From positions 3,844,001 through 3,908,000 of the forward strand of contig NZ_OZ061315.1 of NCBI RefSeq assembly GCF_964063325.1: a DNA stretch of 64,000 bases. Direction: 5' to 3'. The notes beneath the pieces were generated by a model. That model was given only the letters and a program-made list of their open reading frames with translations, made no database searches and was not told where the DNA came from. The position numbers and the translations under genes were made by a program. Shown in pieces: positions 1 through 8,390 of this stretch (positions are counted from its first letter, which is position 1; the number at the start of each line of letters is the position of its first letter). Origin of the DNA: Hafnia alvei (lineage in GTDB: Bacteria; Pseudomonadota; Gammaproteobacteria; Enterobacterales; Enterobacteriaceae).

Positions 1-279
1 TTAACGACCGCTGTAACATTAATGTTCTCTGCCTATACTTATGCCGTTGATGGGGTTATTCACTTTACTGGCAGCGTTGTTGAAAGTGATTGTAATATAA
101 GCCAAATACAGTCGTCTGTTCAGGCAAGCTGTTACCGAGATGGGAGAGTCATTAGCCAGACTAGACCAATCAATGAATCCAATGGAAAGGTGCTTTTACC
201 TAAGGATCTTGGTTGGACTCAAATTGTGCCTGTGGGTAAAGAGAAAAATTTAAAACTTCTAACCATTAACTATTACTAA
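1..279 (+). CDS. Small fimbrial-subunit-like secreted protein, 5' end missing
   Basis: The reading frame is open from base 1, so the true start lies outside the window; an ATG at 22 lies inside what looks like the hydrophobic end of a signal peptide (LTTAVTLMFSAYTYA) and is unlikely to be the start. The predicted mature part begins VDGVIHFTGSVVESDCNI, which resembles the first strand of type 1 pilins, has two cysteines (SDCNI and ASCYRD) that could form the usual pilin disulfide, and ends LTINYY, like the C-terminal strand of chaperone-usher subunits. At about 78 mature residues it is only half the length of a normal pilin. The gene converges on hpt. No usher or chaperone is visible, so a role in a fimbria is inference. 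Confidence 0.55.
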   Translation, partial: LTTAVTLMFSAYTYAVDGVIHFTGSVVESDCNISQIQSSVQASCYRDGRVISQTRPINESNGKVLLPKDLGWTQIVPVGKEKNLKLLTINYY

Positions 280-290
280 ATACCCACAAC

Positions 291-320
291 AAAAACGCCG
301 TCAAAAATGACGGCGTTTTT
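291..320. terminator. Bidirectional Rho-independent terminator
   Basis: A 13-bp perfect stem (AAAAACGCCGTCA / TGACGGCGTTTTT) with a four-A loop lies between the convergent fimbrial-like gene and hpt. It is flanked by A on one side and T on the other, so it can stop both transcripts. Confidence 0.85.
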
Positions 321-338
321 AAGTATCAATAAACTGAT

Positions 339-875
339 TTATTCGTCTAACATAATAACCTTGCCGATATAAGGCAGGTGACGATAACGCTGAGCGTAGT
401 CAATGCCAAAGCCAACCACGAATTCGTCAGGAATAGCAAAACCAAAATATTCAACCGGAACATCAACTTCGCGGCGGCTTGGTTTATCTAATAAGGTGCA
501 AATAGCCAAAGATTTAGGGCCACGCAGAGCAAATAATTCACGCACTTTGCTCAGGGTATTACCGGAGTCAATAATATCCTCAACGATCAATACGTCTTTT
601 CCGCGAATATCTTCATCCAAATCTTTCAGGATTTTAACGTCACGGGTGCTATTCATACCGTTGCCATAGCTAGACGCAGTCATGAAATCGACTTCATGCG
701 GAACATCAATCTGGCGGCAAAGATCAGCCATAAACATAAAGGAACCACGTAGCAAACCAACCAGAACCATCTCGCTGCCGCTATCACGGTAATCTGCTGA
801 AATCTGACGGCCTAGTTCAGCAATACGCTGACGCACTTCCTGTTCAGAGATCATTACTTCAACTGTATGTTTCAT
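339..875 (-). CDS. hpt: Hypoxanthine phosphoribosyltransferase
   Basis: Purine salvage enzyme of the cytosol: it joins hypoxanthine (and more weakly guanine) to PRPP to give IMP or GMP. The 178-residue protein has the length of the E. coli enzyme. The PRPP-binding loop with two acidic residues is visible as VEDIIDSGNTLS at residues 98-109, and the N-terminal VGLLRGSFMFMADL stretch (39-52) is typical of type I phosphoribosyltransferases. Start ATG gives MKHTVEVMISEQEV. It is transcribed alone towards the fimbrial-like gene. In E. coli the next gene upstream in this direction is gcd; here a nitroreductase gene stands there instead. Confidence 0.97.
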   Translation of the reverse strand: MKHTVEVMISEQEVRQRIAELGRQISADYRDSGSEMVLVGLLRGSFMFMADLCRQIDVPHEVDFMTASSYGNGMNSTRDVKILKDLDEDIRGKDVLIVEDIIDSGNTLSKVRELFALRGPKSLAICTLLDKPSRREVDVPVEYFGFAIPDEFVVGFGIDYAQRYRHLPYIGKVIMLDE

Positions 876-1095
876 CGCTATATACCTTTAGACCGAGTCC
901 TGTAAATCGTTCTTTCACCCCTACCAACCCTTCATCATAACGCCAAAACGCACCGAGTTGCCGCATACATGCAGACACTATTTAATGATGAGAGGAGGAG
1001 TGGAGCGTTTAAGGGCGCAGAGTATAGCAAGGTAATAGAGCGCCGTCATGGGCAGCGCTCTACTCATCACCTACATAGATAATTTTACTGAGAAA

Positions 1096-1701
1096 TTAAA
1101 AACGATCGGTTTTAACAATTTGCTCAAACGGCAACTTGCCGATACGAGGATACGGTTGGCTCACACCTTTGCCGATCGCGATCATCAGGCAAATTTCATA
1201 GTGTTCTGGCTTATTAATAATTTTACCAACGGCGTCGAAATCAAAACCATCCATTGGGCAGGAGTCATATCCATGCGCCTTAGCGGCTAGCATCAGCGTT
1301 TGGGCAAAGATACCCGCGCTGCGCATAATTTCATCGCGCTGGGTCTGCGCTTTTCCACGATAGTAGCTATCCACTGCAGGCACCATATATTGCTGCACTG
1401 GCTCTGCGGCTTCTGCCCAAATGTTTTTTACCTGAGACTCCCAGCTAGAGACATCGCCGCACAGCACTACCAGCATAGAAGCATCGGTAACCTGAGCTTG
1501 GCCCCATGCAGCTTCACGAATTTTCTCACGCTGGGCGCGGTCTTCAATCAGCAATGGGCGCCAATGTTGCAGGTTAAAGGCGCTTGGCGCATTTTGCAGT
1601 GCAATATTCAGCAGCTCTTTTTTTTCTTCTAAGGTCATGACATAACCAGCATCAAACTGCTTGGTCGCACGGCGTTGTTGGATCACTTCGATAGCATTCA
1701 T
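1096..1701 (-). CDS. Nitroreductase-family flavoprotein
   Basis: A 201-residue member of the FMN-dependent nitroreductase superfamily, probably an NAD(P)H oxidoreductase in the cytosol. The N-terminal QQRRATKQFD (residues 8-17) is the arginine-rich FMN-phosphate-binding start of the family, NAPSAFNLQHWRP (about 38-50) is the second FMN contact, and the PMDGFDFDAVG segment near residue 150 corresponds to the PIEGFD of NfsB. The IAIGKG near residue 175 matches the conserved VxxG strand. The substrate cannot be told from sequence; it is not a clear NfsA or NfsB orthologue. It lies alone between hpt and cueO in the slot that gcd holds in E. coli. Confidence 0.8.
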   Translation of the reverse strand: MNAIEVIQQRRATKQFDAGYVMTLEEKKELLNIALQNAPSAFNLQHWRPLLIEDRAQREKIREAAWGQAQVTDASMLVVLCGDVSSWESQVKNIWAEAAEPVQQYMVPAVDSYYRGKAQTQRDEIMRSAGIFAQTLMLAAKAHGYDSCPMDGFDFDAVGKIINKPEHYEICLMIAIGKGVSQPYPRIGKLPFEQIVKTDRF

Positions 1702-1803
1702 TTTTCAATTCCGTCCTCATTATTATTCTCACCAAACCATTGTCATTAAATTAGACCAGTTGTCTAGTGATGCTTTGAGGCTGTTAGTTTTTTACGAAAA
1801 AAC

Positions 1804-3426
1804 TCAACTCACCGTAAACGACATCATCATGCCCGTATCTTCATGTTCGAGCAGATGACAATGCGCCATGTAAGCGCGTTCTTTCGGCGCTTCGTGATCG
1901 AATTTCACCAAGACTTCGCTTCGCCACCCTTCAACACGCACCGTATCTTTCCAGCCACTACGATGAGCCGCAGGCGGTTTACCGTTTTCAGAAAGAATGC
2001 GGAACTGCGTGCCATGGATATGGAATGGATGCAGCATCATGTCGCCTTCACCAGAAATGGTCCATTTCTCGTAGGTGCCACGTGGCACATCAAACATCGG
2101 TTTGGCCATATCAAACGCAATACCGTTGATTTTGTTGCCGTGCATGAAGTCATAACCCGGAGCCGTTGGGTTACCCTGCCCCATTGCGCCATGATTCATC
2201 TTCCCATTCCCCATCTGGCCATGATCCATATGTCCTTGCATCTGACCGTGATCCATACCCGCCATATTGCCGTGACCTTTCATGTCCATGCCGGCCATGG
2301 ATGCCATGCCATAGCGCTGCATCATCATTTGCATGCCCATCATGTCGAGCTGAGGATCCATCATCAGCTGCAACCAGCGCGTTTTCATATTATCTGCAGC
2401 GGGAACAGCGGGCATATTCACTAAAGCATCAGGCAGTTTTGCTTCATTACTCTTCAGTGTAGGCTGAATATGCAAAACGGGCAGAGCGCGATCGAACGGC
2501 GGCAGCGTCATCCCCATTTGTTTGACCGGCAAAGTGATAATGTCGAACGCCTTACCATCGCGAGTATCGACTAAAACCTCAAAACGCTCGCCCATCAGGA
2601 TCGGTAGCTCTGTTAATTTAACCGGCTCACCCAGCAGCCCGCCATCGCTGCCGACCACATACAACGGACGACCATCGCTGGTAGCCAGATTCAATGAACG
2701 CGCATTACACCCGTTCAGGAACCGCAGTCGCAGCCATCCGCGCGGAGCAAGATGCTGAGGGTATACCGCACCGTTGGTCAGCATCATATCGCCAAACCAT
2801 CCTACCGCCGCCGTCATGATATCGAGCTGGTAATCAATATTGCCTTTGGCATCGAGACGCTTGTCTTGCAGGATCACCGGCACATCATCAACGCCCCACT
2901 CTTTTGGCAATGGGAGCTTCGCGCTTTCTTCATCATCAATAATAATTAGGCCGCCTAAGCCCATCGCCACCTGACGCCCGGTTAAACCATGCGTATGCGG
3001 GTGGAACCATGCCGTTGTTGCGGGTTGGTCCACTTTAAACGCCGCGGTCCATACTTTGCCCGGCTCAATCACCGCCTGCGGCCCACCGTCAGACGTGCCC
3101 GGAATCTCCATACCGTGCCAATGCATGGTGGTCGCCTCTGGCAGCGCGTTGGTCACATTAATCGCTACGTCCTTACCTCGCTGCAAACGCATGGCGGGCC
3201 CTAATAGCGGACCATTAATACCCCAGGTCGGCGTTTGCATCCCCGCTTTCCATTTCATGCTACCGGTTTGTACATTGAGCGCTATTTTCCCTGCGGCATC
3301 TGGCGTGAGTAATGCAGGGATCGGTAATGCTGGATGATCGGCCGCAAAAGCGGCACGGCTCCAGAAAGGTAAGGCGCTGGATGCACCCAGCATGGCAGTC
3401 AGTTTGATAAAGTCGCGGCGAAGCAT
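1804..3426 (-). CDS. cueO: Multicopper oxidase CueO (cuprous oxidase)
   Basis: Periplasmic laccase-type oxidase that converts Cu(I) to the less toxic Cu(II) under aerobic conditions. The 540-residue protein starts with a Tat signal (RRDFIKL, residues 3-9; likely cleavage after SRAAFA). All four copper-binding blocks are present: HWHGM at 102-106, FHPHTHG at 141-147, HPFHIHG at 466-472 and HCHLLEHEDTGMM at 522-534. A methionine-rich insert, residues 355-415, holds 19 Met and 5 His, including repeats like MDHGQM; in E. coli CueO the equivalent segment binds Cu(I) and gates access to the type 1 site. A CueR-type promoter lies upstream (3534-3564). Confidence 0.96.
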   Translation of the reverse strand: MLRRDFIKLTAMLGASSALPFWSRAAFAADHPALPIPALLTPDAAGKIALNVQTGSMKWKAGMQTPTWGINGPLLGPAMRLQRGKDVAINVTNALPEATTMHWHGMEIPGTSDGGPQAVIEPGKVWTAAFKVDQPATTAWFHPHTHGLTGRQVAMGLGGLIIIDDEESAKLPLPKEWGVDDVPVILQDKRLDAKGNIDYQLDIMTAAVGWFGDMMLTNGAVYPQHLAPRGWLRLRFLNGCNARSLNLATSDGRPLYVVGSDGGLLGEPVKLTELPILMGERFEVLVDTRDGKAFDIITLPVKQMGMTLPPFDRALPVLHIQPTLKSNEAKLPDALVNMPAVPAADNMKTRWLQLMMDPQLDMMGMQMMMQRYGMASMAGMDMKGHGNMAGMDHGQMQGHMDHGQMGNGKMNHGAMGQGNPTAPGYDFMHGNKINGIAFDMAKPMFDVPRGTYEKWTISGEGDMMLHPFHIHGTQFRILSENGKPPAAHRSGWKDTVRVEGWRSEVLVKFDHEAPKERAYMAHCHLLEHEDTGMMMSFTVS

Positions 3427-3533
3427 GTCAGATTCCCTTGTGCGTCAGTGAGTAGACTCGGTTAAACTTAGACGTGTTTAGCTTCATACGTGAAGCTACG
3501 AAATGTTTAGCTGCAGTTAACTATTGCCATTTT

Positions 3534-3564
3534 AGGGTAGACCTTCCAGTAAGGGGAAAGTCAA
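3534..3564 (-). promoter_or_regulatory. CueR-controlled promoter of cueO
   Basis: Read on the minus strand the site is TTGACT, a 19-bp spacer and TACCCT. The 19-bp spacer carries the interrupted palindrome CTTTCCCCTTACTGGAAGG, nearly identical to the CueR operator of E. coli copA and cueO. The overlong spacer is the hallmark of MerR-family promoters, so copper induction by CueR is a strong inference. The cueR gene itself is not in the window. Confidence 0.88.
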
Positions 3565-3689
3565 GCTAGCACTTGATTTAATGGAAAGTAGGTTCCATAA
3601 ATTGATTGATGAAATGAGCAAGAAACACTGTAGAAACAGGGCTGAAATATGATACCGTCAAACTACAACTACATAATGTGCATCTGTTT

Positions 3690-4037
3690 ATGAAAAAAAC
3701 CTCGCTGGTGCTTTTGCTTTTAGGTTTGCTGAGTTTTACCTCCGCCAGCCAGGCTCTTGATGATATGCAATCCGAAGATTTAGCCGATCTCACCGCTATC
3801 TTCGTATTTCTAAAAAATGATTGTGGTTATAACGACTTACCTAATGCGCAAATCAAAAAAGCGATCGTCTTTTTTGCCAACCGTAACGGATGGGATTTAT
3901 CCAACTATAACACTAAGAAAATGAAGGCGTTGGGTGAAGACAGCTACCACGATCTCAGCCGAATTTCGATGCCAACCGCGACGAAATGCAAATATCTGGC
4001 CCGAGACTCTCTAAGCCTGCTCGCATACGCAAACTAA
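3690..4037 (+). CDS. yacC: YacC, secreted PulS/OutS-family protein
   Basis: A small exported protein of 115 residues matching E. coli YacC along its length (DLTAIFVFLKNDCGYNDLP and ALGEDSYHDLS are near-identical landmarks). The family is related to type II secretion pilotins; the function of YacC itself is not established. I chose ATG 3690, giving MKKTSLVLLLLGLLSFTSASQA as signal peptide, over an in-frame GTG at 3678 that would put four polar residues before the lysines; no good Shine-Dalgarno supports either. Two cysteines of the mature part could pair. In E. coli yacC is followed by speE-speD; here the next gene is yacL. Confidence 0.9.
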   Translation: MKKTSLVLLLLGLLSFTSASQALDDMQSEDLADLTAIFVFLKNDCGYNDLPNAQIKKAIVFFANRNGWDLSNYNTKKMKALGEDSYHDLSRISMPTATKCKYLARDSLSLLAYAN

Positions 4038-4127
4038 GCTACTATCGTCGATAGTGGCAACTCAAACGGCAGACCTAATCTGCCGTTTGATATCTCAACA
4101 AGAGATAAATTCAGGCTCCCAACCAAG

Positions 4128-4493
4128 CTAGCGCGTCGAAGCGATGAAAGCGCGATATTTCTCTAGCACCAGTAAAAAATCTTCTAAACCACAGAATGAG
4201 AGGCTTTCCTCATCGTAATAACTCATCCCCTCTTCTATTTCATCGCCTTCCACTGCCAGTTGATTAGCACGAACCATCACTTCTTCACCGTCTAACCACA
4301 GCGTGTATTCATGCCCGGTTAGCTGCCACTGGCGTTCGCTGCCTTTCACCTCAGCCGCGGCCTGTTCAACCTGAGTCAGCAAAGCCAAATCGCCTTTAAC
4401 TTCCTCGTTTAGCCAGTGCCCAACGACCTCGTGCCCCATCGAAAATACGGCGACGACCTGCCCCGTTACATCATGGCGAAATTCATAATCCAT
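4128..4493 (-). CDS. yacL: YacL, conserved small acidic protein (UPF0231)
   Basis: A 121-residue cytosolic protein collinear with E. coli YacL: MDYEFRHDVTG at the start, MGHEVVGHWLNEEVK at 19-33, GHEYTLWLDGEEVMVRANQL in the middle and MSYYDEESLSFCGLEDFL near the end. It is strongly acidic and has no membrane segment. No molecular function is established for the family. It is separated from the neighbouring DUF533 gene by a terminator-like palindrome, so it is probably transcribed on its own. Confidence 0.93.
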   Translation of the reverse strand: MDYEFRHDVTGQVVAVFSMGHEVVGHWLNEEVKGDLALLTQVEQAAAEVKGSERQWQLTGHEYTLWLDGEEVMVRANQLAVEGDEIEEGMSYYDEESLSFCGLEDFLLVLEKYRAFIASTR

Positions 4494-4601
4494 CGTTCAG
4501 CCCTCCGCGACTTTCCCCTATTTTTTCTGGGGATGACTTACTTATAGTGTAAACATCCATCGCGTAGCTGCACTGTCGAGGCTCGCAAACTGGAAAAATA
4601 A

Positions 4602-4623
4602 AACGGAGGCCATGGCCTCCGTT
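4602..4623 (-). terminator. Terminator of the DUF533 gene
   Basis: A perfect 22-bp palindrome (AACGGAGGC, loop CATG, GCCTCCGTT). On the minus strand it is followed by TTTATTTTT, which makes a Rho-independent terminator for the gene ending at 4688. The plus-strand side has no T run. Confidence 0.75.
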
Positions 4624-4687
4624 GTGTTACCTGCACGATTTTCACTGGAAAACCGGCGCGATATATCAGCAAAAATAGCGTCTAGGG

Positions 4688-5341
4688 TCAAGCCAGCTCG
4701 CGTTTCTTCTCGCTGATATCATGCTCAATCCCTTGCTTCACATCAGCAGGGATTTTTAGAGACTGCGCCAAAGCATCCAAATAGCTACGCTCCATAAAGT
4801 GATCGATATCGATCACTACACAGCTCAGATAATAGAGTTCAAGCGCCTCGTCTTCGTTCTTAATATCTTGCGCTAACAGCGCTGGATTTAACGGTTGTGC
4901 CAAGGCCTCTTGCACCCAATGCTCTGCTTCAGCGCCGAGACCAAGCTCATGCAAGCTATTATCGATGGCCTGTCGCTCCGCATCATCTACATGCCCATCG
5001 CTTTTCGCCGCAAACACGACAGCCTGAATTAGGCGCTTGGTTCGCGCATCAATGGGCGATGCGCGCATACCAAACTGAGGTTCATCTTGATGCGTCTCTT
5101 TAACCCGTTGCTTGTACTTATTCCACAGCACCGCACCTACCGCAGCCGAGCCGCCAATTATCAGCGCGTTTTTACCGAACTTGCCCGCTATTTTACGTGT
5201 GGATTTATTACCTAACAGCACACCAACTAAGCCGCCCAATGCCGCCGGAGCCAATAGTTTGCCAAACCCTTCAGACCCGCCGATCGACTTAGTTTTATCA
5301 CCGAGCATAGATTGAATCTGTTGCATCCAACTGTTTTTCAT
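4688..5341 (-). CDS. DUF533 / YebE-family inner-membrane protein with TerB-like domain
   Basis: A 217-residue relative of E. coli YebE. The N-terminal part has a glycine/alanine-rich hydrophobic stretch (LLAPAALGGLVGVLLG, and ALIIGGSAAVGAVLW) suggesting membrane association; the C-terminal part (from about residue 95) is a helical TerB/DUF533 domain with the signature FAAKSDGHVDDAERQAI and the conserved IDIDHFMERSYLDAL. I start at ATG 5341 (MKNSWMQQ), which has GGGG about 7 bases upstream, rather than the ATG 12 bases earlier that lacks a ribosome-binding site. In E. coli yebE lies elsewhere; here it is between yacL and acnB. Function unknown; YebE is a Cpx/RpoE-linked envelope protein. Confidence 0.82.
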   Translation of the reverse strand: MKNSWMQQIQSMLGDKTKSIGGSEGFGKLLAPAALGGLVGVLLGNKSTRKIAGKFGKNALIIGGSAAVGAVLWNKYKQRVKETHQDEPQFGMRASPIDARTKRLIQAVVFAAKSDGHVDDAERQAIDNSLHELGLGAEAEHWVQEALAQPLNPALLAQDIKNEDEALELYYLSCVVIDIDHFMERSYLDALAQSLKIPADVKQGIEHDISEKKRELA

Positions 5342-5458
5342 AACACACCCCATAGGCGCAATTTATTGATGTTATTGCATGCAGATTACGGATTTATCTG
5401 TCAGTTTACGTATGGGAAGTGAAAACTTGCTTATGGCGTGAGTTGGGGGATAGTCGAT

Positions 5459-5483
5459 AAAAAAAAGGAGGCCGAAGCCTCCT
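5459..5483 (-). terminator. Terminator of acnB
   Basis: The stem AGGAGGC / GCCTCCT with a four-base loop lies 23 bases beyond the acnB stop and is followed on the minus strand by a run of seven T. Confidence 0.85.
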
Positions 5484-5506
5484 CGATATTCAGTCACAGC
5501 TGAAAA

Positions 5507-8104
5507 TTAAACCGCTGTCTGGAAAATCACACCGTCAGCCTTCTCAGTGTATTGCTCCAGCTTATCAAAGTTCAGGTAACGGTAGGTGTCTACCGCCGTT
5601 TTATCAACCTGTTCCATGTACTGCTGGTACTCTTCTGGGTTTGGCAAACGACCTAACAGCGAAGCCACCGCGGCCAGCTCGGCCGAGGCCAGATACACAT
5701 TTGCCCCCGTCCCCAAGCGGTTCGGGAAGTTACGCGTTGAAGTCGATACCACCGTTGCCCCATCGGCCACGCGTGCTTGGTTACCCATGCACAGTGAACA
5801 ACCAGGGATCTCAACGCGTGCGCCACTCTTACCAAAGATGCTGTAGTAGCCTTCTTCGGTCAGCTGGGCAGCATCCATCTTCGTCGGCGGAGCAACCCAC
5901 AGGCGAGTTGGTAGCTGGCCTTTGTGACCATCCAACAGCTTACCTGCAGCACGGAAATGACCAATGTTAGTCATACACGAACCGATGAAGACCTCGTCGA
6001 TTTTCTCACCAGCTACGTCAGACAACAGACGCGCATCATCGGGATCGTTTGGCGCACACAGAATTGGCTGTTTGATATCAGCCAGATCGATGTCGATCAC
6101 CGCCGCGTATTCTGCATCCGCATCGCCTTCCAGCAGTTGCGGATCGGCCAGCCATTTTTCCATACCCTGAATACGACGCTCGATGGTACGACGATCGCCG
6201 TAACCTTCTGCGATCATCCACTTAAGCAGAACAATATTGGAGCTCAGGTACTCTTTGATTGGCGCCTTATCGAGTTTGATCGTACAACCCGCAGCAGAAC
6301 GTTCTGCAGAAGCATCCGCCAGCTCAAACGCCTGCTCAACTTTCAGCTCTGGCAAACCTTCAATTTCCAGAATGCGGCCAGAGAAGATATTTTTCTTACC
6401 TTTCTTCTCAACCGTCAGTAGGCCCTGCTGAATCGCGTAGTAAGGAATGGCGTGAACCAAGTCGCGCAGGGTGATACCCGGCTGCATTTTACCTTTGAAG
6501 CGCACCAGCACAGATTCAGGCATATCCAACGGCATCACGCCGGTTGCTGCGGCAAACGCCACCAAGCCGGAACCCGCAGGGAAAGAGATCCCGATAGGGA
6601 AACGCGTATGGGAGTCACCGCCGGTACCAACGGTATCAGGCAGCAGCATACGGTTCAGCCATGAGTGAATAATGCCATCGCCCGGACGCAAGGAAACACC
6701 GCCACGGTTCATAATGAAATCAGGCAGCGTATGGTGCGTGGTCACATCTACCGGCTTAGGATAAGCCGCAGTATGGCAGAACGACTGCATCACTAAATCA
6801 GCAGAGAAGCCCAAGCATGCCAAATCCTTCAGCTCATCGCGCGTCATTGGCCCCGTGGTGTCCTGTGAGCCCACAGACGTCATCTTAGGCTCACAGTATT
6901 GCCCCGGACGAATCCCTTTGGTACCACAAGCACGCCCCACCATTTTCTGCGCCAGAGAGAAACCTTTGTTACTCGCAGCAACGGGTTTAGCGATACGGAA
7001 AACTTCGCTGTGTGGCAGATTCAATGCTTCACGTGCTTTGGTAGTTAAACCACGGCCGATTATCAGTGGAATACGGCCACCGGCGCGAACTTCATCCAGC
7101 AGCACTTCGGTTTTCAGCTCGAATATTTCCAGCAGTTCATTCGTTTCGTGATTGCGCACTTCGCCTTTGTACGGGTAGATATCAATCACATCGCCCATAT
7201 TCAGCTTAGAAACATCAACTTCGATCGGCAACGCCCCCGCATCTTCCATCGTATTGAAGAAGATCGGTGCAATTTTACCGCCGAGAACCACACCGCCGCC
7301 GCGCTTGTTTGGCACATGAGGAATATCGTCGCCCATAAACCACAGCACGGAGTTAGTCGCTGACTTACGCGAAGAACCGGTTCCGACCACGTCGCCAACA
7401 TAGGCCAGTGGGAAACCTTTTTTGTTTAGTAATTCAATTTGCTTGATCGGACCCACGCTACCCGGCTGATCGGGAACAATACCGTCGCGTTCGTTTTTCA
7501 GCATCGCTAATGCGTGCAAAGGAATATCGGGACGAGACCAAGCATCAGGCGCAGGAGACAGATCGTCGGTGTTGGTTTCACCGGTCACTTTAAACACGGT
7601 GACCGTGATTTTCTCGGCTAGTTCTGGGCGAGATAAATACCAATCGGCATCAGCCCACGATTTTAAAACCTGCTGGGCATGCACGTTGCCTGCTTTGGCT
7701 TTCTCTTCCACATCGTAGAAGTTATCAAACATGAGCAGCGTATGAGACAGCGCTTTTGCGGCGATAGGTGCCAGTTTGGCATCATCGAGGGCATCAATCA
7801 GGGGATGGATATTGTAACCGCCCTGCATGGTACCGAGCAGTTCAACGGCTTTTTCTTGAGAAACCAGAGGAGAGGTCGTTTCGCCTTTCGCAACAGCGGC
7901 TAAAAAACCCGCTTTGACGTAAGCCGCTTCATCAACACCCGGTGGCACACGGTTGATCAGCAAATCTAACAGAAATTCTTCTTCACCAGCGGGCGGCGAT
8001 TTCAGTAACTCAACCAACCCAGCCATTTGCGTCGCATCCAGTGGTTTAGGAACCACGCCTTCTGCCGCACGTTCAGCGACGTGCTCGCGATATTCTTTTA
8101 GCAC
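5507..8104 (-). CDS. acnB: Aconitate hydratase B
   Basis: Main TCA-cycle aconitase: interconverts citrate and isocitrate through cis-aconitate with a [4Fe-4S] cluster; the apo-form is known in E. coli to bind mRNA 3' UTRs. The 865 residues are the same length as E. coli AcnB and align throughout. The cluster cysteines are in FIGSCMTNIGHF and GCSLCMGNQ (corresponding to C710, C769 and C772). Domain order is the AcnB-type: N-terminal HEAT-like domain, swivel domain (VVGTGSSRKSATNS), then the catalytic domains. The start codon is GTG (GTG CTA AAA GAA), preceded by GAGGATAA. A long inverted repeat and an ERIC element lie upstream. Confidence 0.98.
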   Translation of the reverse strand: MLKEYREHVAERAAEGVVPKPLDATQMAGLVELLKSPPAGEEEFLLDLLINRVPPGVDEAAYVKAGFLAAVAKGETTSPLVSQEKAVELLGTMQGGYNIHPLIDALDDAKLAPIAAKALSHTLLMFDNFYDVEEKAKAGNVHAQQVLKSWADADWYLSRPELAEKITVTVFKVTGETNTDDLSPAPDAWSRPDIPLHALAMLKNERDGIVPDQPGSVGPIKQIELLNKKGFPLAYVGDVVGTGSSRKSATNSVLWFMGDDIPHVPNKRGGGVVLGGKIAPIFFNTMEDAGALPIEVDVSKLNMGDVIDIYPYKGEVRNHETNELLEIFELKTEVLLDEVRAGGRIPLIIGRGLTTKAREALNLPHSEVFRIAKPVAASNKGFSLAQKMVGRACGTKGIRPGQYCEPKMTSVGSQDTTGPMTRDELKDLACLGFSADLVMQSFCHTAAYPKPVDVTTHHTLPDFIMNRGGVSLRPGDGIIHSWLNRMLLPDTVGTGGDSHTRFPIGISFPAGSGLVAFAAATGVMPLDMPESVLVRFKGKMQPGITLRDLVHAIPYYAIQQGLLTVEKKGKKNIFSGRILEIEGLPELKVEQAFELADASAERSAAGCTIKLDKAPIKEYLSSNIVLLKWMIAEGYGDRRTIERRIQGMEKWLADPQLLEGDADAEYAAVIDIDLADIKQPILCAPNDPDDARLLSDVAGEKIDEVFIGSCMTNIGHFRAAGKLLDGHKGQLPTRLWVAPPTKMDAAQLTEEGYYSIFGKSGARVEIPGCSLCMGNQARVADGATVVSTSTRNFPNRLGTGANVYLASAELAAVASLLGRLPNPEEYQQYMEQVDKTAVDTYRYLNFDKLEQYTEKADGVIFQTAV

Positions 8105-8148
8105 GACTTTATCCTCGCTCTCATTGTTGGAGTCATTATGTGTGCAGA

Positions 8149-8206
8149 GGGTGTGTTTCGTAGTACGTTCTCGATACGGTATAAAAGCCTACTACGGAAC
8201 ACACCC
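8149..8206. repeat. 17-bp inverted repeat upstream of acnB
   Basis: The arms are GGGTGTGTTTCGTAGTA (8149-8165) and TACTACGGAACACACCC (8190-8206), with one mismatch and a 24-base spacer. The repeat lies 45-102 bases upstream of the acnB start codon. The spacer contains, on the minus strand, TATACC, a possible -10 hexamer. The repeat may be an RNA hairpin in the leader or a pair of operator half-sites; sequence alone does not decide. Confidence 0.7.
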
Positions 8207-8263
8207 ACCACCGGGTTACGGGTAAGTAAGATGCCTTTAGAACGTTGTTCCACGCTCTGAAAG

Positions 8264-8390
8264 TACCCCCAAAATAATTCAAGCTGATTGAAGGCGGCAA
8301 ACCTGTGAGTCCCTAGGAACTTACTCAAGTAAGTGACTAGGGTGAGCGGGTGCAGCCAACGCATAAGCAGCTTGAAGTATGACGGGGATA
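8264..8390. repeat. ERIC (enterobacterial repetitive intergenic consensus) element, full length
   Basis: A 127-bp element with the central signature AAGTAAGTGACTAGGGTGAG, which differs by one base from the standard ERIC core. Left end TACCCCCAAAATAATTC and right end GCAGCTTGAAGTATGACG match the ERIC termini. The whole is an imperfect palindrome. It sits between the divergent acnB and the small membrane protein gene. ERICs are non-autonomous, MITE-like repeats of enterobacteria and may be transcribed into long hairpins. Confidence 0.9.
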
